The translations under genes and the position numbers were made by a program. From the NCBI RefSeq assembly GCF_003590095.1, contig NC_039481.1, positions 10,447,895 through 10,511,894 on the forward strand: a stretch of 64,000 bases of DNA. Reading direction: 5' to 3'. Positions 1 to 11,765 of this stretch are shown here, one piece after another (position 1 is the stretch's first letter; each line of letters opens with the position of its first letter). The notes under the pieces are model-generated. The model was not told where the DNA came from. It made no database searches and saw only the letters and a program-made list of their open reading frames with translations. Origin of the DNA: Trichoplusia ni. Its lineage: Eukaryota; Arthropoda; Insecta; Lepidoptera; Noctuidae.

Positions 1-110
1 TTCTTTTTGACATTTAGCAACGTCAGCTCATTAGGACTCCGATTGAGTCGGACACTATTCGAGCTATCTCGATAAATACGCAAGAGTTATAATAATTATT
101 TAACGTACCT
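1..110 (+). repeat. Fragment of foldback repeat family (CGCGTATTTATC family)
   Basis: The stretch around 20-90 resembles, in order, the central and right part of the elements at 4985-5218 and 25559-25756: a CGTCAGCTCAT block, then an ACTCCGATTG...TCGGA block, then CGATAAATACGC. It is diverged and cut by the window start. It has no coding content. It lies in the intron upstream of the first visible MINDY exon. Confidence 0.55.
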
Positions 111-140
111 TCCGAAACGCAAATAATCTCGTAATGATAT

Positions 141-223
141 AGATGGTCACTCATCCACGGATCGTCTGTTTCAAGTATGGCTTAAAATGTACTCGATCAA
201 CTGGTGCAGTTGTTGTATAAGCC
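141..223 (+). repeat. Diverged fragment of dispersed repeat family N
   Basis: The order AGATGGTC, TCATCCA, GATCAACT, GTGCAGTTGT matches the right-hand part of the copy at 19580-19815, where the same words recur with the same spacing. A further copy lies at 60705-60905. It is non-coding and intronic. Confidence 0.5.
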
Positions 224-800
224 TTCTGCATTATAATACAATATTTAAATAAAGATAATACTATATCTCAATATTACAAAACCGTTGTCGGATTATTCCA
301 TCAGTATTCAAATTTATCGTAATCGTTTAAGGATCCATTGGAAATTTATCGTCTCGTAGATTCAGACTCAAATCTGTTTTGATTAATCATTTAACTTTAT
401 CGCAACTTTTATAGGTATTATTATGGAAAGGGTCGTGAAAAATATTACGAATATTAAGATTGTATAATATGAAAAATATTATAATATTTTTCTTACTTAT
501 ATATTACACTAAAAAAACTTATTAAAGCATAACGGACATTCATGCCTCCTACACGAATTGAAACGAAACTAAAATCTGAATGAGCGTTAAAACTAAACCT
601 ATCTGAGTTTGTATTGTTTTTTCAAACAACATTCGCTTCTTTGTTTATATCAAACTGACTATACACTGCGCTTACCGCTGCCGAAAGACCGTCATGACTT
701 CAAGTTAACACTGTAGCTTGCTGCGATCCTTTTTAAACAATCATCAGCTACATATTTGTCAAGTTTAAATGCAAACATAAAACTAATAAGAAAATTAATG

Positions 801-982
801 TTTTTAAAACAATAAAAATATTCCACCGACTTTAAATAAAAACTACTGGGCCTAACTTGACGATTCTGTAATGAGAAAAAAGGAATCAACAAAATCAGTC
901 AACCCATACCGAAGTTCCGATAACGAACTAATAAAAAAAAAACCTCCTCCTTCATTTGTGAAGTCGGTTAAATACAAAAAAT
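801..982 (+). repeat. Dispersed repeat T (AAGTCGGTTAAA tail)
   Basis: The block has an AATCAAC...TCAGTCAACCCAT...CCGAAGT section followed by an A-rich stretch and ends in GAAGTCGGTTAAAT. The same plan recurs at 11600-11765 (+) and, inverted, at 50809-50945. It is probably the 3' end of a retroposon, but I do not know the family. It stops about 30 bases before the splice acceptor of the first visible MINDY exon. Confidence 0.5.
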
Positions 983-1012
983 AAGTTTCGTATCTGCTAT
1001 TTCTTATTTCAG

Positions 1013-4000
1013 GTATCTTCGACCATCGGAAGAGCGTCAAGAAGAAGCTCTATGGCGGGCTTGCAGTGAGGTGATCTGGCGCTGTGCTGGCGGCTACACC
1101 AACCAGCCTGGAGTGGAAACGAAGGCTTTGGTGGCTCTGCCCAGTGAAAACAATTACGTCCAGCATACCTCACAGTATTACCAGGATGGTGTGACTGAGA
1201 AGGTACTCACTCTTGGATAATAATAATAAATTCTTTATTGTTGAGTTCAGACTTCATAAGAAAATAATGTTATTTAGATTTTTTTACCGTTTAGTGTGAT
1301 GGTATTTTTGTAGTAACTTAGATTATTTTTAGTAACCTGTAAAAATTTCAGAGATCTTGTAAAACATTGACATTTATTTTACAAGCTGCATATTTTCGAA
1401 TTCAAGAGCTTGGAGGATCTTCAAATATTTCTGAAGAGGTATTTGTACTTGGTAAGCATATTTTATATTTTTTCATTAATATAAAATATCCTTTTTCCAG
1501 CCTTAAGCTGGCAGAAAATCAGGTATAAATATTTTGATTGAGTTGAATTTTTTGACTATCTGGGGAATTCAGCTAATGCTAGATTGCTTTCAAATAGAGA
1601 CAGAAAACAAACTTATACGAGTATGATGTAACTTATTCAAATAATCAAAAATATAAACATATAAACTGAACATATAAACTTAGAATTCCGCTAAAAACTG
1701 AAACTTCAATTAAAATTATGTTATAGATTCTGTAGAAAACAATTAAAAACTTTATCCGAGTTAAAAACTGCACGAACATTCCTGAAATATATGGATACTG
1801 CAGCGGATCATAACAGAATATCGTTTGTTCAGTGTTCGATCCCTATAATTACTCCTCTTTCAAACTTCAGATGAATTTCATAGACTTAAATACCCTTTGG
1901 ATACACCTAAAGGAGGAAAGTATACTTACCTCTTGTGTAATGTTTCGAAGGCTATGCGCAAAAGCGAACACAACATGGCAAAAGTTTTCGAATGGAAACA
2001 GGTAATGTACTCTCATATTAATGACAAGATATTTTGTTAATTTATTCCTCTGTTTTTTCTTAGTTTCAAATTGAAGATGGGATTGGAGCTCTGCTGTTGT
2101 TATACGCATGTGTATTATCCAGAGGCTGTGATAAGTAAGTCAAATGAATTTCAGAAGAATAGTTAATACTGGACTGTTTAAAAAAACAATTTTCTATGAA
2201 AAAGAGAAGTTCAAATACTTGTGTTTTGTTCAGTATCAAGAAAGATCTGGACGGCAAGCTGACCCACCTGGTATCAGCTCATGTGGAAGGCTCTATTAAC
2301 GTGGTGACCTTGCTCTTGACTGGACGAGCTACTCCTTACCTCCATAATGGTGTGATGTATGTTGGTGATGAAGATCATTACGTAAGTTTATTATGTAAAA
2401 AAACACAGTAGCTTACTCAATGTTCCAGTTCTTTTTTATCCCAAACAATTATTTTCTTCGACTATTCGCGACGTGCTGTGGGTTCCATCCCCGTTTATGT
2501 AACTGAATGCTTTTGCTGAGTCTAAGAGTCCTGTGTACGTATGTAAAACCCTCGCGACTCAAGGATTAAATGCCGTTTTTTAAGAATAAAAAAATGTTTT
2601 TTTTTTTATAAAGAATAGGGTAGAAACCTGTGAATTAACTCTTGATGTCTATCACACAGTAGATCTACTAATTGTATAGACGGCTCAGCAGGTATTTAGT
2701 AAAAATATTTTTTTTCCAGGCTATGCCTCAATTCGGTATTTTAGCTCGTAGTCCCGTTGGGCTCCTGGTGTGGTATGGAAGCGAAGAGAACTCTAAACAT
2801 AACATTAATAAGCAATTTCCTGGATCAAGGTTGAAGACTCCGGCTTTGCCAATTTGGGTAATTATTTCCAAAATTTATGTTTCGACCTGCTATATAGACC
2901 CCAAAAACAGTAAGAAAACCAAGTCATGTCTTGAACAGTAATATAAAAAGTCCTTAAAGAAAATTGAGAATCAATTGAATGTAATTTTTTTATTTATTTA
3001 ATTTATTTATTTAATTATTACACTAATCTACCATTACAGGTTACTTAACCTAATGCGGTAGCTAGGACTAAATAAAGGTCTATGTATTTATGTGAACTAG
3101 GGTTTCAAAGATTGAATTATTATGCATATAGTTGCAGGTCTAAATTTGTTCATAGTTCTAATGTTCCACACCTATCTCACAACGCCATCTGGTTTCCTAA
3201 ATGAGTACTAGACAATTGACACATTTCGGTTTCAACCGTTATGCTTTGTCGTCACATACTCCATATACCAATTTGGTGATATCTGAAACTGATCAATCGG
3301 AGGAGTGATTTCGGAGCACGTGGGTATTGTAAGCGCCCCTTTGTGCTAAATAACCGTCATTACGTTTGTTGTTGCGTTATGTAGCATGATCGATGATACA
3401 CGCTCAAATGGAAGTAATCGATTTAATTATAGTGATAAGTGCCTAGTAAGTAGCGATATGGAACCCAATTCTTTCAAATAGTAAGCAGTAAAACATTCCT
3501 TTATATTTTGCCCTTATTACTGTCCATCGCATTTTAGTGGTACACTGATTTACACGTTAAACTTGACCAAAGTCAGGTTTTTGTACTTTTTTACAGAAAA
3601 TGTAAAAAAATAGATTAATTGAGTTCTGTTAATTTTGATTCCATTGTTTTCTTAGGTAACGAGCTGCTCTGGACATTATGGAATTTTATTCAATACGAAT
3701 CGTGAACTGCTAAGAAACTATCATGCTGAACGCAGGTAAATTAGCTATTTGTTTTGAAAATAATTTTTAATACTTTCTTAAAATACTTTTAGGTAAATTG
3801 CCATTTATTTTATGATTCATAAAATAATCTGTTCTTTTTTAATTTGACCCTCTAAATATATCACTAACTTTCCCTTCAACAATATTAAACATCTTCAAAG
3901 GGAATCCTTTTAATCACTGTCCACTTCCCTTAATTCATTAAAATACCATAAAACATGACCCTTTAATTCGATACATCCTCAATCAAATTGCCTTGTTTCC

Positions 4001-4697
4001 GAAAACCTTTTGCAGATCGAATATAACAATCGTTATTTAAGCTAATATGAACTCTATTGCGTGTGTTTTAAGGTTTGATATTCATTACTATACCTGTGGC
4101 GGTTGTAACGTTTTGCTGAATGTGGACACTCGGGCTCATGATGACGTGGCGGGTCCACTGAGGACTGATGACATCAGTGCTACACCACTTGAGAAGCTTA
4201 TACATACGAAGTATGGGTTAAAACATTTTTCAAATATTGAATATGAAAAAAGTTTGTGAGAATAATTGTATGGATGTTGCAAGCACAAATGTGAATGGTT
4301 TTGTTAGGAACTTTTTCGGTAAACTCGATAAGCACATTGGATACGTTTTATTTCTATGATAAAAATTATTTAAATGAGAACTAAATATTGCATTTTATAA
4401 GACGAGCCTTCTTATAAATCATTTGATAGGTGTGATTTCAGTGCTATTAGATTCAGCTGATTTTTTTTTCTACTAGAACCACAGCCTATTTGACCTCAAC
4501 ACTCCCTTTTGCGGGTAACAGTATTCTGTAACAGTAGAAGCTAGAATGATTCGTCTTGACTTGTCGACTATTCTATGCGATTTTCCTATTTTCTTTGACT
4601 ATACGACTATTTATAGAAAACCTTCTGTTCCAGATGGCAAGATGCGAAAATCACCTGGACCGGAAACACTCCGTATGTAGGGGAACCAGCGAACTAA
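1013..4697 (+). CDS. MINDY-4/4B-like Lys48 deubiquitinase, 3' part (9 exons)
   Basis: This is the C-terminal part of a MINDY-family (DUF4205) ubiquitin hydrolase; the family trims Lys48-linked ubiquitin chains. The exons are 1013-1202, 1352-1451, 1871-2001, 2064-2134, 2234-2381, 2720-2857, 3656-3735, 4073-4210 and 4634-4697. All introns are GT/AG, and the exons join in frame to 352 codons plus TAA. Residues are numbered from the first complete codon. Family landmarks are QDGVTEK (about 57-63), FQIEDGIGALLLLYACVLSR (141-160), LLLTGRATPYLHNG (190-203), LKTPALPIW (251-259), then SGHYGILFN with the likely catalytic His266, and TKW...WTGNTPY near the end. The first exon opens in phase 1 after an acceptor, so the start and the expected catalytic Cys lie upstream of the window. 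The TGRATP and WVTSCSGHYGILF segments seem closer to MINDY-4B than to MINDY-3, but this is recollection. Catalytic activity cannot be judged here. Confidence 0.93.
2460..2590 (+). repeat. Degenerate tRNA-derived SINE in a MINDY intron
   Basis: It contains a box-B-like GGTTCCATCCCCG, then GAGTCTAAGAGTCCTGTGTACG, then CCCTCGCGACTCAAGGATTAAAT. These match, in order, the better copy at 15864-16066. It lies between the 2234-2381 and 2720-2857 exons and is transcribed with the gene. Confidence 0.55.
3001..3146. repeat. Dispersed repeat D, copy 1
   Basis: The 146 bases align without gaps to 18841-18986 with seven mismatches counted by eye (about 95% identity). The block starts with an ATTTATTTATTTAATTA tract, which looks like a simple-repeat tail of an inverted retroposon, and ends at GTTGCAGGTCTAAATT. 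It lies inside the intron 2858-3655. Confidence 0.85.
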
Positions 4698-4766
4698 TAT
4701 TTATTTAGGTTAATTACTTTGCTGCATGCTTAAATTATGTAGTTATTTTAGGTGACTTCTAGTGAA

Positions 4767-4815
4767 AATAAATAGTATTATTAGAAATTAGTACTATAGG
4801 GCTTTTATGAATAAA
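4767..4815 (+). promoter_or_regulatory. Polyadenylation signals of the MINDY-like gene
   Basis: Two AATAAA hexamers lie 70 and 113 bases after the TAA stop, at 4767-4772 and 4810-4815. Either could define the 3' end. No other gene starts nearby. Confidence 0.65.
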
Positions 4816-4984
4816 GAATGTAGTATGCCAGATATTGCAATTATTATTTTTCTATTAAATTTTCTTCTATTGGGATTAATATTTGCTATATTTAGTAGAT
4901 TTAGTCATATTCATCGTAGACACTTCTCAAATCGTCATACGGTTTTTATCGATATCGTAGTGATTAAAAATATACAGAGTTATT

Positions 4985-5218
4985 AATGATGTAACGGTTT
5001 ACTCACGCGTATTTATCGGGGTAGCCGAAGATCTACCGAAGAACTGGCTCGACTGTTTGTTCTGTCTGTTCGTCTGTTCGACTCGCGATCCCGCCGCGTC
5101 TGCTCATGATTAAGGAATCCGGTTGGGTCCGAAACTAGTCGGGCTACCCCGATAAATACGCGTGAATCAACCGTTACATCATTTAATAATGAATCAGTCT
5201 CACGATAGTTATTATAAA
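4985..5218 (+). mobile_element. Foldback/MITE-like element, copy 1
   Basis: Terminal inverted repeats of about 42 bases occupy 4985-5026 and 5142-5184. The left arm begins AATGATGTAACGGTTTACTC, the right arm ends with the complement, and I count two mismatches. The GC-rich interior includes CGATCCCGCCGCGT and GGTTGGGTCCGAAACTAG. The sequence after the right arm (TAATAATGA...CACGATAGTTATTATAAA, to 5218) is also present after copy 2 at 25559-25756, so the true element may extend past the inverted repeat. It is non-coding. Confidence 0.75.
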
Positions 5219-5507
5219 CATATACTGAGTAATTTTAAATGCCTTATAAAGATAAAGCTTAGATATTTTTTGGTACTATACGCAACTGTTGAGTTGCTTT
5301 AATTGTTGTGATAGATTTAGATTGTTATTAAATTCATTGATGTGTAGATAGTAGATGTAGGAAGAAAATTAGTAAATAAATGTCTAGGTATACTTATCCG
5401 TTTCTGTTTTATTAAAGTGTAGTTAAAAGAACCCGTTTTTGTTTTAAAATAAAACGAAAATGACTGTCCTAGCCGTTAATATCTAAACTCAGTAAAAAAA
5501 AAAAAAC

Positions 5508-5552
5508 AGTATGTACGTCTGCCCATCCGAATGATGGACAGACGTACATACT
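5508..5552. repeat. Short hairpin, 20-bp stem
   Basis: The arms 5508-5527 and 5533-5552 pair with one mismatch around a 5-base loop; the left arm begins AGTATGTACGTCTG. An A-run lies directly upstream. Its function is unknown. It may be the tip of a small foldback element. Confidence 0.7.
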
Positions 5553-6415
5553 CGTACTGTGAAGCATAACAAGGCTCTAATTCTACCTTTTGGATACGCA
5601 ACCCCAAAAAAAGTTAACCATGCAAAAATAAACTGCTGATCATACCTTCTACCAAGAACGTAAAAAATCTTTTATCACAATTTTCAGATCGTAACACGTA
5701 TTCATTTTCCCTAAAGTTTTCAAGGTACAAGGTTTCCTAAACCAATCTGGCTTGAACGATATAAGTTCGTTGTTGGCTCGTTATGGGCATGATAGATAGC
5801 TCCCATGACAAATCCACTAATATAAGTAATTTATCAAACGCCTGTCGATAACAGAGGTGGCTTGTCTTTTTTGAAGGATATTTTATTAATATTACTTGCA
5901 GGTGGGTTCTTCAAGTAAATGAATGTTTTTGAAAAATTTTGTTTGTTGAATTTTTCGATGTACTCCTTTATGATTTTAAATAAGCTTGAAATTTTGATAA
6001 AAATATCAGGATTTAGGAGAACAGTCTTATATATAAGATTTTGGGACTAAATTTTTCAATTTAATCTAGTAATATTGTAAGTGATTCGAATTTATATAAA
6101 TTTTATAACATTTTTCATGTCAAATTGTTTACCAACTTGAATAAGGATAATTGTATTTCAAAATAGTTCCAATCATTCAAACATTATTTCTTGAACACAC
6201 CACAAAACGCTACATCGGTTCACCTGATCGATCATAACAAAACAACCGCGTCTACAAACTTCACAACATTACAAACTCGATTACAACAAACAGGATAATA
6301 CCAACTGGCAAATAAATCACACAATTCACTAAGCACGTGACAAATCACCCACAAATAATCTAGCGAACATCACGAGCCGATCTGAATCAGAATATCTCGC
6401 AAATATCTCTCAAAT
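5553..6415. other. No gene seen; AT-rich intergenic DNA
   Basis: I see no open frame with recognisable protein features and no clear repeat boundaries. The sequence is AT-rich with short homopolymer runs. Confidence 0.5.
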
Positions 6416-6565
6416 ATCGGACAAAGGCTGACCGAGGCCACGTAAGCCAATAAATCATAGGGGCCTGGCCTGGGAAGCCACGTACCCGGGTATTTGTCCA
6501 TAAAGCCGGGCATAACAATGGCTAATTGCCCCCGGTCAACCAGGACAAGATAGGCAACAATAAAA
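6416..6565. promoter_or_regulatory. Candidate conserved regulatory element 1
   Basis: This GC-richer block in AT-rich surroundings has all frames interrupted, so it is not an exon. It packs a CCAATAAAT (6447-6455) and a CCATAAA (6498-6504), both like Caudal/Abd-B sites, a Sox-like ACAATGG (6515-6521) and a homeodomain core TAATTG (6523-6528), among runs such as GGGGCCTGGCCTGGGAAGCC. The regulatory role is inferred from motif density only. Confidence 0.35.
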
Positions 6566-7391
6566 TTTTATTCGATCGTTTAAGTTTGTGAATTTATGTT
6601 GCGAAACTTTCCCCTGACCCTGATAACGGATTTAATTTGAACGGTTTCATGGTTTTGATGGTGGTTTCGAACAAAAAAGTCTGGTTTAGACTCTTCGAGC
6701 GGTCTTGTGCTTAAATATCATGCCGCAGACCAAAGGAACTCTTTTAGTTAAATCAAATATGATTTGTTGTTATGACAGAAGGCCTTAAGAGAAGCGTTCA
6801 ATTACAGAACTATTTAATTGTATCTAGACCTGTTTACACAAGGTTGGCAGACAAGCAGCAAATGGACAGACATCCGACCCTCAGTAGCAGAGTTTAATTT
6901 TTATTCTATATGTATACCTACTCTAAACGACACGATCAATATATTAATATTATGTGAAAACTAAATCATCACATAACCTCATTAAAATGCGAGTACTAAC
7001 AAAACAACACTAATACCCATTCCCCCAACAATTCAAAGTTTACCATGACATAACTATTATTAACATATATGTAATTGATGTGCCTACATCCTATTTGTGT
7101 TCCAGTCACTGTACTGCAAATACATTAGGGAAACCGCTGTAATTAATTAGTGAACACGCTGACGCAAGATATTTGATATTAGTGAAAATTGCTGCCAATT
7201 ACGCTGTTTGCTATTTGATTTCTAACTATTTGTAAGTGAAGGAAATCTGTTGTTAGAACGTTGATACGTTATTTAATTAAATCTGTTTTACAAAAGGTCA
7301 AACATTTTTTTTTAAACTTGATGGGCATTTATTAAACTCAGTATTTTGTTACAAATAGTCTGATTTGATTTTCATTTCTTTAAAAAAGAAC
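6566..7391. other. No gene seen
   Basis: This is AT-rich sequence without a convincing exon, RNA gene or repeat boundary. Confidence 0.5.
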
Positions 7392-7552
7392 GAATCCTGT
7401 ATTAAGGAATTCAATCCTTAGGCAGCGGGGGTTTCACATAGGTACATTTAACTCACATGCACAAAGACATCCAGACTCAGGACCAGCATTCGTGGAGCAC
7501 ACAAACACGTGTGGGTCTATCTCGCGACATATCGCACACTGAGAGTTCTAGA
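7392..7552 (-). repeat. tRNA-derived SINE, inverted copy
   Basis: Read on the - strand it gives CAGTGTGCGATATGTCGCGAG, then CTCCACGAAT, CTGAGTCTGGATGTCTTTGTG, CATGTGAGTTAAAT, CCCGC and TAAGGATTGAATTCCTTAAT. These are the same words in the same order as in the copy at 15864-16066. The box B region is degraded. Confidence 0.75.
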
Positions 7553-8625
7553 ATTAATTTTTAATTTGAATTCAGAAACTTACATAATGCTTACCTAATA
7601 ATCCAGACTATGAAGGTATAGATAAAGTACAACGAAGTCTAAAAAGGTCACACAAAAATTCTAATTTTTATGAAATTAGAATAAATTAAACATTCAGCTC
7701 TGGAATTGACGCAAAACAACCAAAATGTTGACGAAAACTAAAATGTAAATGTATGCACAACTTGAAAGTCGGTGTTTTTTTGGTGTCCACTTCGTTAGCA
7801 TAGGAATCGCGTAAGAAGCATTGCACCAGACGTGCACATGAATTTACACGAGCTTAGGCTAAGAGGCTTATGTCTTATGTAATAACACTCTATAAAATAT
7901 GAGATGACTTTTTTAATTAATGACATCAATTGAAACTAACCTAATACAGTCATGCCAAAACCAAACGAGCAAACTATTGACAATTTTGACGATGTTTTGT
8001 AGTTATAGACTTGCCTAAAACTGAAATAAAAACACCAGTCCTGTCTGCGTATTCCCAAGGTATTAAAAAATTAACTGTGAAGAAAACCGCTCGTTCGAGT
8101 GGAATGATAAAATCTTTTCTACGAATCACGTGATTTTCACTATCTGCTTTCTGAAAATAGTTTGCATTTCACCGGAGAATCGTAGCGAGGGATGTGTTTA
8201 TAGGATCCAGATCATAGAAGTCCAACATTAAGTAATATATATTATTAATTGGTTTCTAAGAACCGGTCGAGTGTAAGTCGGTCTGGTGACACAGAAGTTC
8301 CATGGAAATAGGATAGAGTAAAACAAAAATAATGGGATAAAGTCAAATTCATGATTGCTTCAATCGTGGTTAACTTAGTTGCCTTCACACAGGTTTTTTG
8401 GCTTTTGTGTCTCCGTCGCAAAAAGACAAAGAAACCTTATATTAAGAAACTAAAGCTTTTCCCACAACCTTATATCAAGGAAAGACCTTACATATGAATG
8501 TATGTTTCTACTCAACCAGCACTATGCAGGTGACTTATACACATATTTCGTTGACATTATATTTACATTTTTCTTTAAGAGTCACATAAAAATTTCGTGT
8601 CTTATATTCTACTCATATACTAACA
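7553..8625. other. No gene seen
   Basis: This is AT-rich intergenic or intronic sequence. I found no exon, hairpin or recognisable element in it. Confidence 0.5.
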
Positions 8626-8880
8626 CTAGCTGTTGCCCGCGACTTCGTCCCCGTGGGTAGAAGATATAAGTTATGATTTAGGTGAACCTGCCCGGTTTTT
8701 TTTCACATTTTCCATTGTATCTTAGCTCCTATTATTCGCAGCGTGATGGTTTATAGCCTAAAGCCTTCCTCGATGAATGGTCTATTCAACACAAAAATAA
8801 TTTTTCAATTTGAAACAGCTGTTCCTGAGATTAGCGCGTTCAAACAAACAAACTCTTCAGCTTTATATATTAGTATAAAG
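8626..8880 (-). mobile_element. Helitron-like non-autonomous element
   Basis: On the - strand the element ends in GACGAAGTCGCGGGCAACAG followed by CTAG and T, the CTRR-type 3' end of lepidopteran Helitron-like repeats. The other end is the typical AATATATAAAGCTGAAGAG with GTTTGTTTG next to it. It has no transposase, so it would depend on an autonomous element elsewhere. A 3'-end fragment of the same family lies at 53185-53216. Confidence 0.7.
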
Positions 8881-11599
8881 TATAAATATATTCAAGTTTG
8901 TATTTCAAAATGGGATTGTAAAACGCATATCCAGAAGAAATAAATGTTTGCTAGGTAATAAGTTAGGAACTATTTATTCCATGTTTTTTTTCCACCTTGC
9001 ATCTTACTATTTCATTTTTGATTTTGAACTTTAGTATTTTTCCTCTCCAAAGCCTTCAATTAATTTCAAAAACAACAAAGCTACCATTTCAGCTCTCTAC
9101 GACGACACGTCTGGCCAATCTTAAGGCACCAGTGAGTTTCATACCTTGCCTTTGCTACTACGAATATTATAGGCGAAAACCAATTAGTACGTCACACGAC
9201 GTAGGTACAATAATTCTGAGCGTATGCGGAGACTGCAGCAATACCTTTGACAGCACATTGTTTTAGACTTGGTTTCATCTTTGTCTTGCTTAGACCGTCA
9301 GGGCGTTCTGACTCTGGTCTTTTGTTGTTTAAAGCCTGTCGTTTTTAGGTCAATTTTCAATGTCGCATTAGTAGTAAAAGTATCGGGTATCAGTACTCAA
9401 CGGATGCCTCAACATTTAAAATGGACCCTTTTGCAAACAAACCTCACTTTTATGGCAGATTTTTTTAAGATTATGAAAATGATATTTCGTGCTCAAGTTT
9501 CAGTCATTTCAGGAACTTTGAAAGTGTTAATTTGACTTTTAATTTTTTTTATGAATAACAAATAAGAGATTGTTTTGCAACTTGTCAAAACAGACACTGC
9601 ATTTTACACAAAATCTACCCATTCCAGAATTTTAGTTTAACGCTTACGTATTTGTTAATACCTAACCGGTAATACATTATTAAGCTATGACTAGATGCTA
9701 CCATACAGATATTTTCACGAACATACAATTATAACAAAATAATAATTATCAATAATTTCAACAAAATTCGATCATTTATATAAAAAGCACTCCAAAGAAA
9801 ACTCCAATAAGCTTCTTATAGAGCAGTGGCGCGGAGAGAGAAACGGTCAAATCTGTTACTAAACCCGTGGTAAAAGATGGTCTCACACAAAACCGACAAA
9901 AAATCTAATCAACAAAAACTGACCAAAGCGCACTCCGACTAATCAAACACACAATAGGAATTCCATTTGGGGTACAATCTAGATACATAAGCCTACCTCC
10001 GCAGACGTCTCCACATACAGACAGTCCGGTGCAAGTCCTTTGACAAATCACCGTCGTAGCGGACACACTTTGTTCCCCAAAATGATTTACAACGGGTCTC
10101 TCGGCACCGAATATTTGGCTTGTATTGTTCCGACGAGTTATGATTACCATAAAACACAAAACATAGTCGGAATGGTTCGCTTTTGCGGAATAATTTTTGA
10201 ACAAAACCATTTTTGTGACGCGACCTCCTTGGAGGGTTAGTCAGGTTTGAGGTAGGTTGCCGGCCTGATGAAGGTTTATGATGACAGGTGTTAGGGCAAT
10301 AATGCATTTAGACTGACTGATGTTCCGAAAAGAGTATAAAAAATAGTTTAGTGAAACATGTACTTTCTGAAGAGTTTTGATGGTTTTTAAAGTATATCGC
10401 TGAAATTTATAGTATAGCGCTGAAAAAAAAAAAGAAAACTTCTGACTAAAAATGTAGAACCGCCAGAATATCAATAAAAAAATAAACGATTAAATTAATT
10501 ATAACAAACACTTGCACAGTCTGTGTATACCTACGTTTTAATAACAATGATTGATGAATCGTATCCACCAAAATTATCGGGAATAAAATTTGAATAAAAA
10601 ATATCGTCACTAAATAAAATAAAGAATGAAGTCGGAATAAACGCGGGCTTAAATCCGCATAATCATTGGCAACAGATGCTTCGTCCACAAACGTATCATC
10701 AATTCTGTTGGCATAAAATATTTGTTTTAACTTCTGAAGGATTTTTGTCGTTTTCGCTTTTGTTAATTTTACTGGCAGATTTTAAACTGTGATTAATTTA
10801 TTTAACGATTTATAAATAGTGGTTGGAGAGATTTTAACTTGTTTGTTTTTTAATAAGCCGGTAATTTGGCAGACATTGATATGTTTATATAAGCAAATGT
10901 GACTGTTAAAGGAAAGTAGTCATTTTGGTGTTTAAGTGCTTCGGTTAATTGTGTTATATAATTATTTACTAAAAAATAACTGTTCCCTAAAACTTTCGTT
11001 CTTTAAACTAAAACAAGCCTTTGAAATTAATACTATGTTCACTTAAACACCATACACGCTGTCATCCAACGAGAAAAACAGATCAACGCAATATTACTCT
11101 AAACCTAACAAACAATTCTATAGACACCAAAAATTTTCACAAACAAAACTGTGAAAACACTCAAAAATTCACCCCCGCATACAGAGTGGCGAAAACCAAC
11201 TGAGCTATTCAAAATTCCGGTCCAGTTTCACAAATTGCTCATGCATCCGTCGCTTAAAAAAAGACTAGGTTGTGTGGTGTCAATTGAATTCTCTTGAAAA
11301 CCTTGGCCTCTGCGGTATCGTATTTTTTTATTGGCGGTGGATTGGCTTCAGAAATTGTCCGAATTTTGTTCCCGTTGCCAAAAATACAGCAGAAAGACCC
11401 GAAATATGAAGGCACGGTATGTACCTAAACGTCGCAGGCCACTTACATCGTCACGTCATACACCGTGCCTCGATGTATGTGTGTATAGTGCGAATGTATA
11501 TATAGTAACAATAAAACATCGGTATGTCAACGAGACTAGAACAGAGGAATTGAAATATGAATAGCATGTTATATAAAAGTACAACTGATTTCATAAAAA
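8881..11599. other. No supported gene; weak open frames only
   Basis: Open frames of 80 to about 115 codons occur at 9905-10307 and about 10446-10790 on the - strand. None has a domain I recognise. Frames open on both strands at 10040-10240 suggest a locally GC-richer block and not a confirmed exon. A TATA-bearing AT-rich tract and short repeats fill the rest. Confidence 0.45.
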
Positions 11600-11765
11600 A
11601 CAACTGAGAGCCAAACTTGATAAAAGGCTTTTGGGACCAAATGCCAGGTATTTCACGTTAAATGAAAAAGAATCAACTGAATCGGTTCATCCAGTCCGAA
11701 GTCATGAGGAACAAAATAAAAAACATTTCTTTAGACGAATTGACTTTTTGAAGTCAGTTAAATAT
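11600..11765 (+). repeat. Dispersed repeat T (AAGTCAGTTAAAT tail)
   Basis: It carries GGGACCAAATGCC, TTAAATGAAAAAGAATCAAC, GAATCGGTTCATCCAGTCC and GAAGTCATGAGG, and ends TTTTTGAAGTCAGTTAAAT. It matches the plan of 801-982 and of 50809-50945 (inverted). Confidence 0.6.

Noticed and set aside
9905..10307. Overlapping - strand frames of about 100 codons
   Set aside because: Two different - strand frames and one + strand frame are open over the same bases, none with a recognisable domain. This is more like a locally GC-richer patch than a gene.
10446..10790. A - strand frame of about 110 codons with hydrophobic C-terminal part
   Set aside because: The first part looks protein-like (FVDEASVANDYADLSPRLF), but the rest is F/I/L-rich as expected from AT-rich DNA, and no splice context or family was seen. 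One such frame is expected by chance in a window this size.
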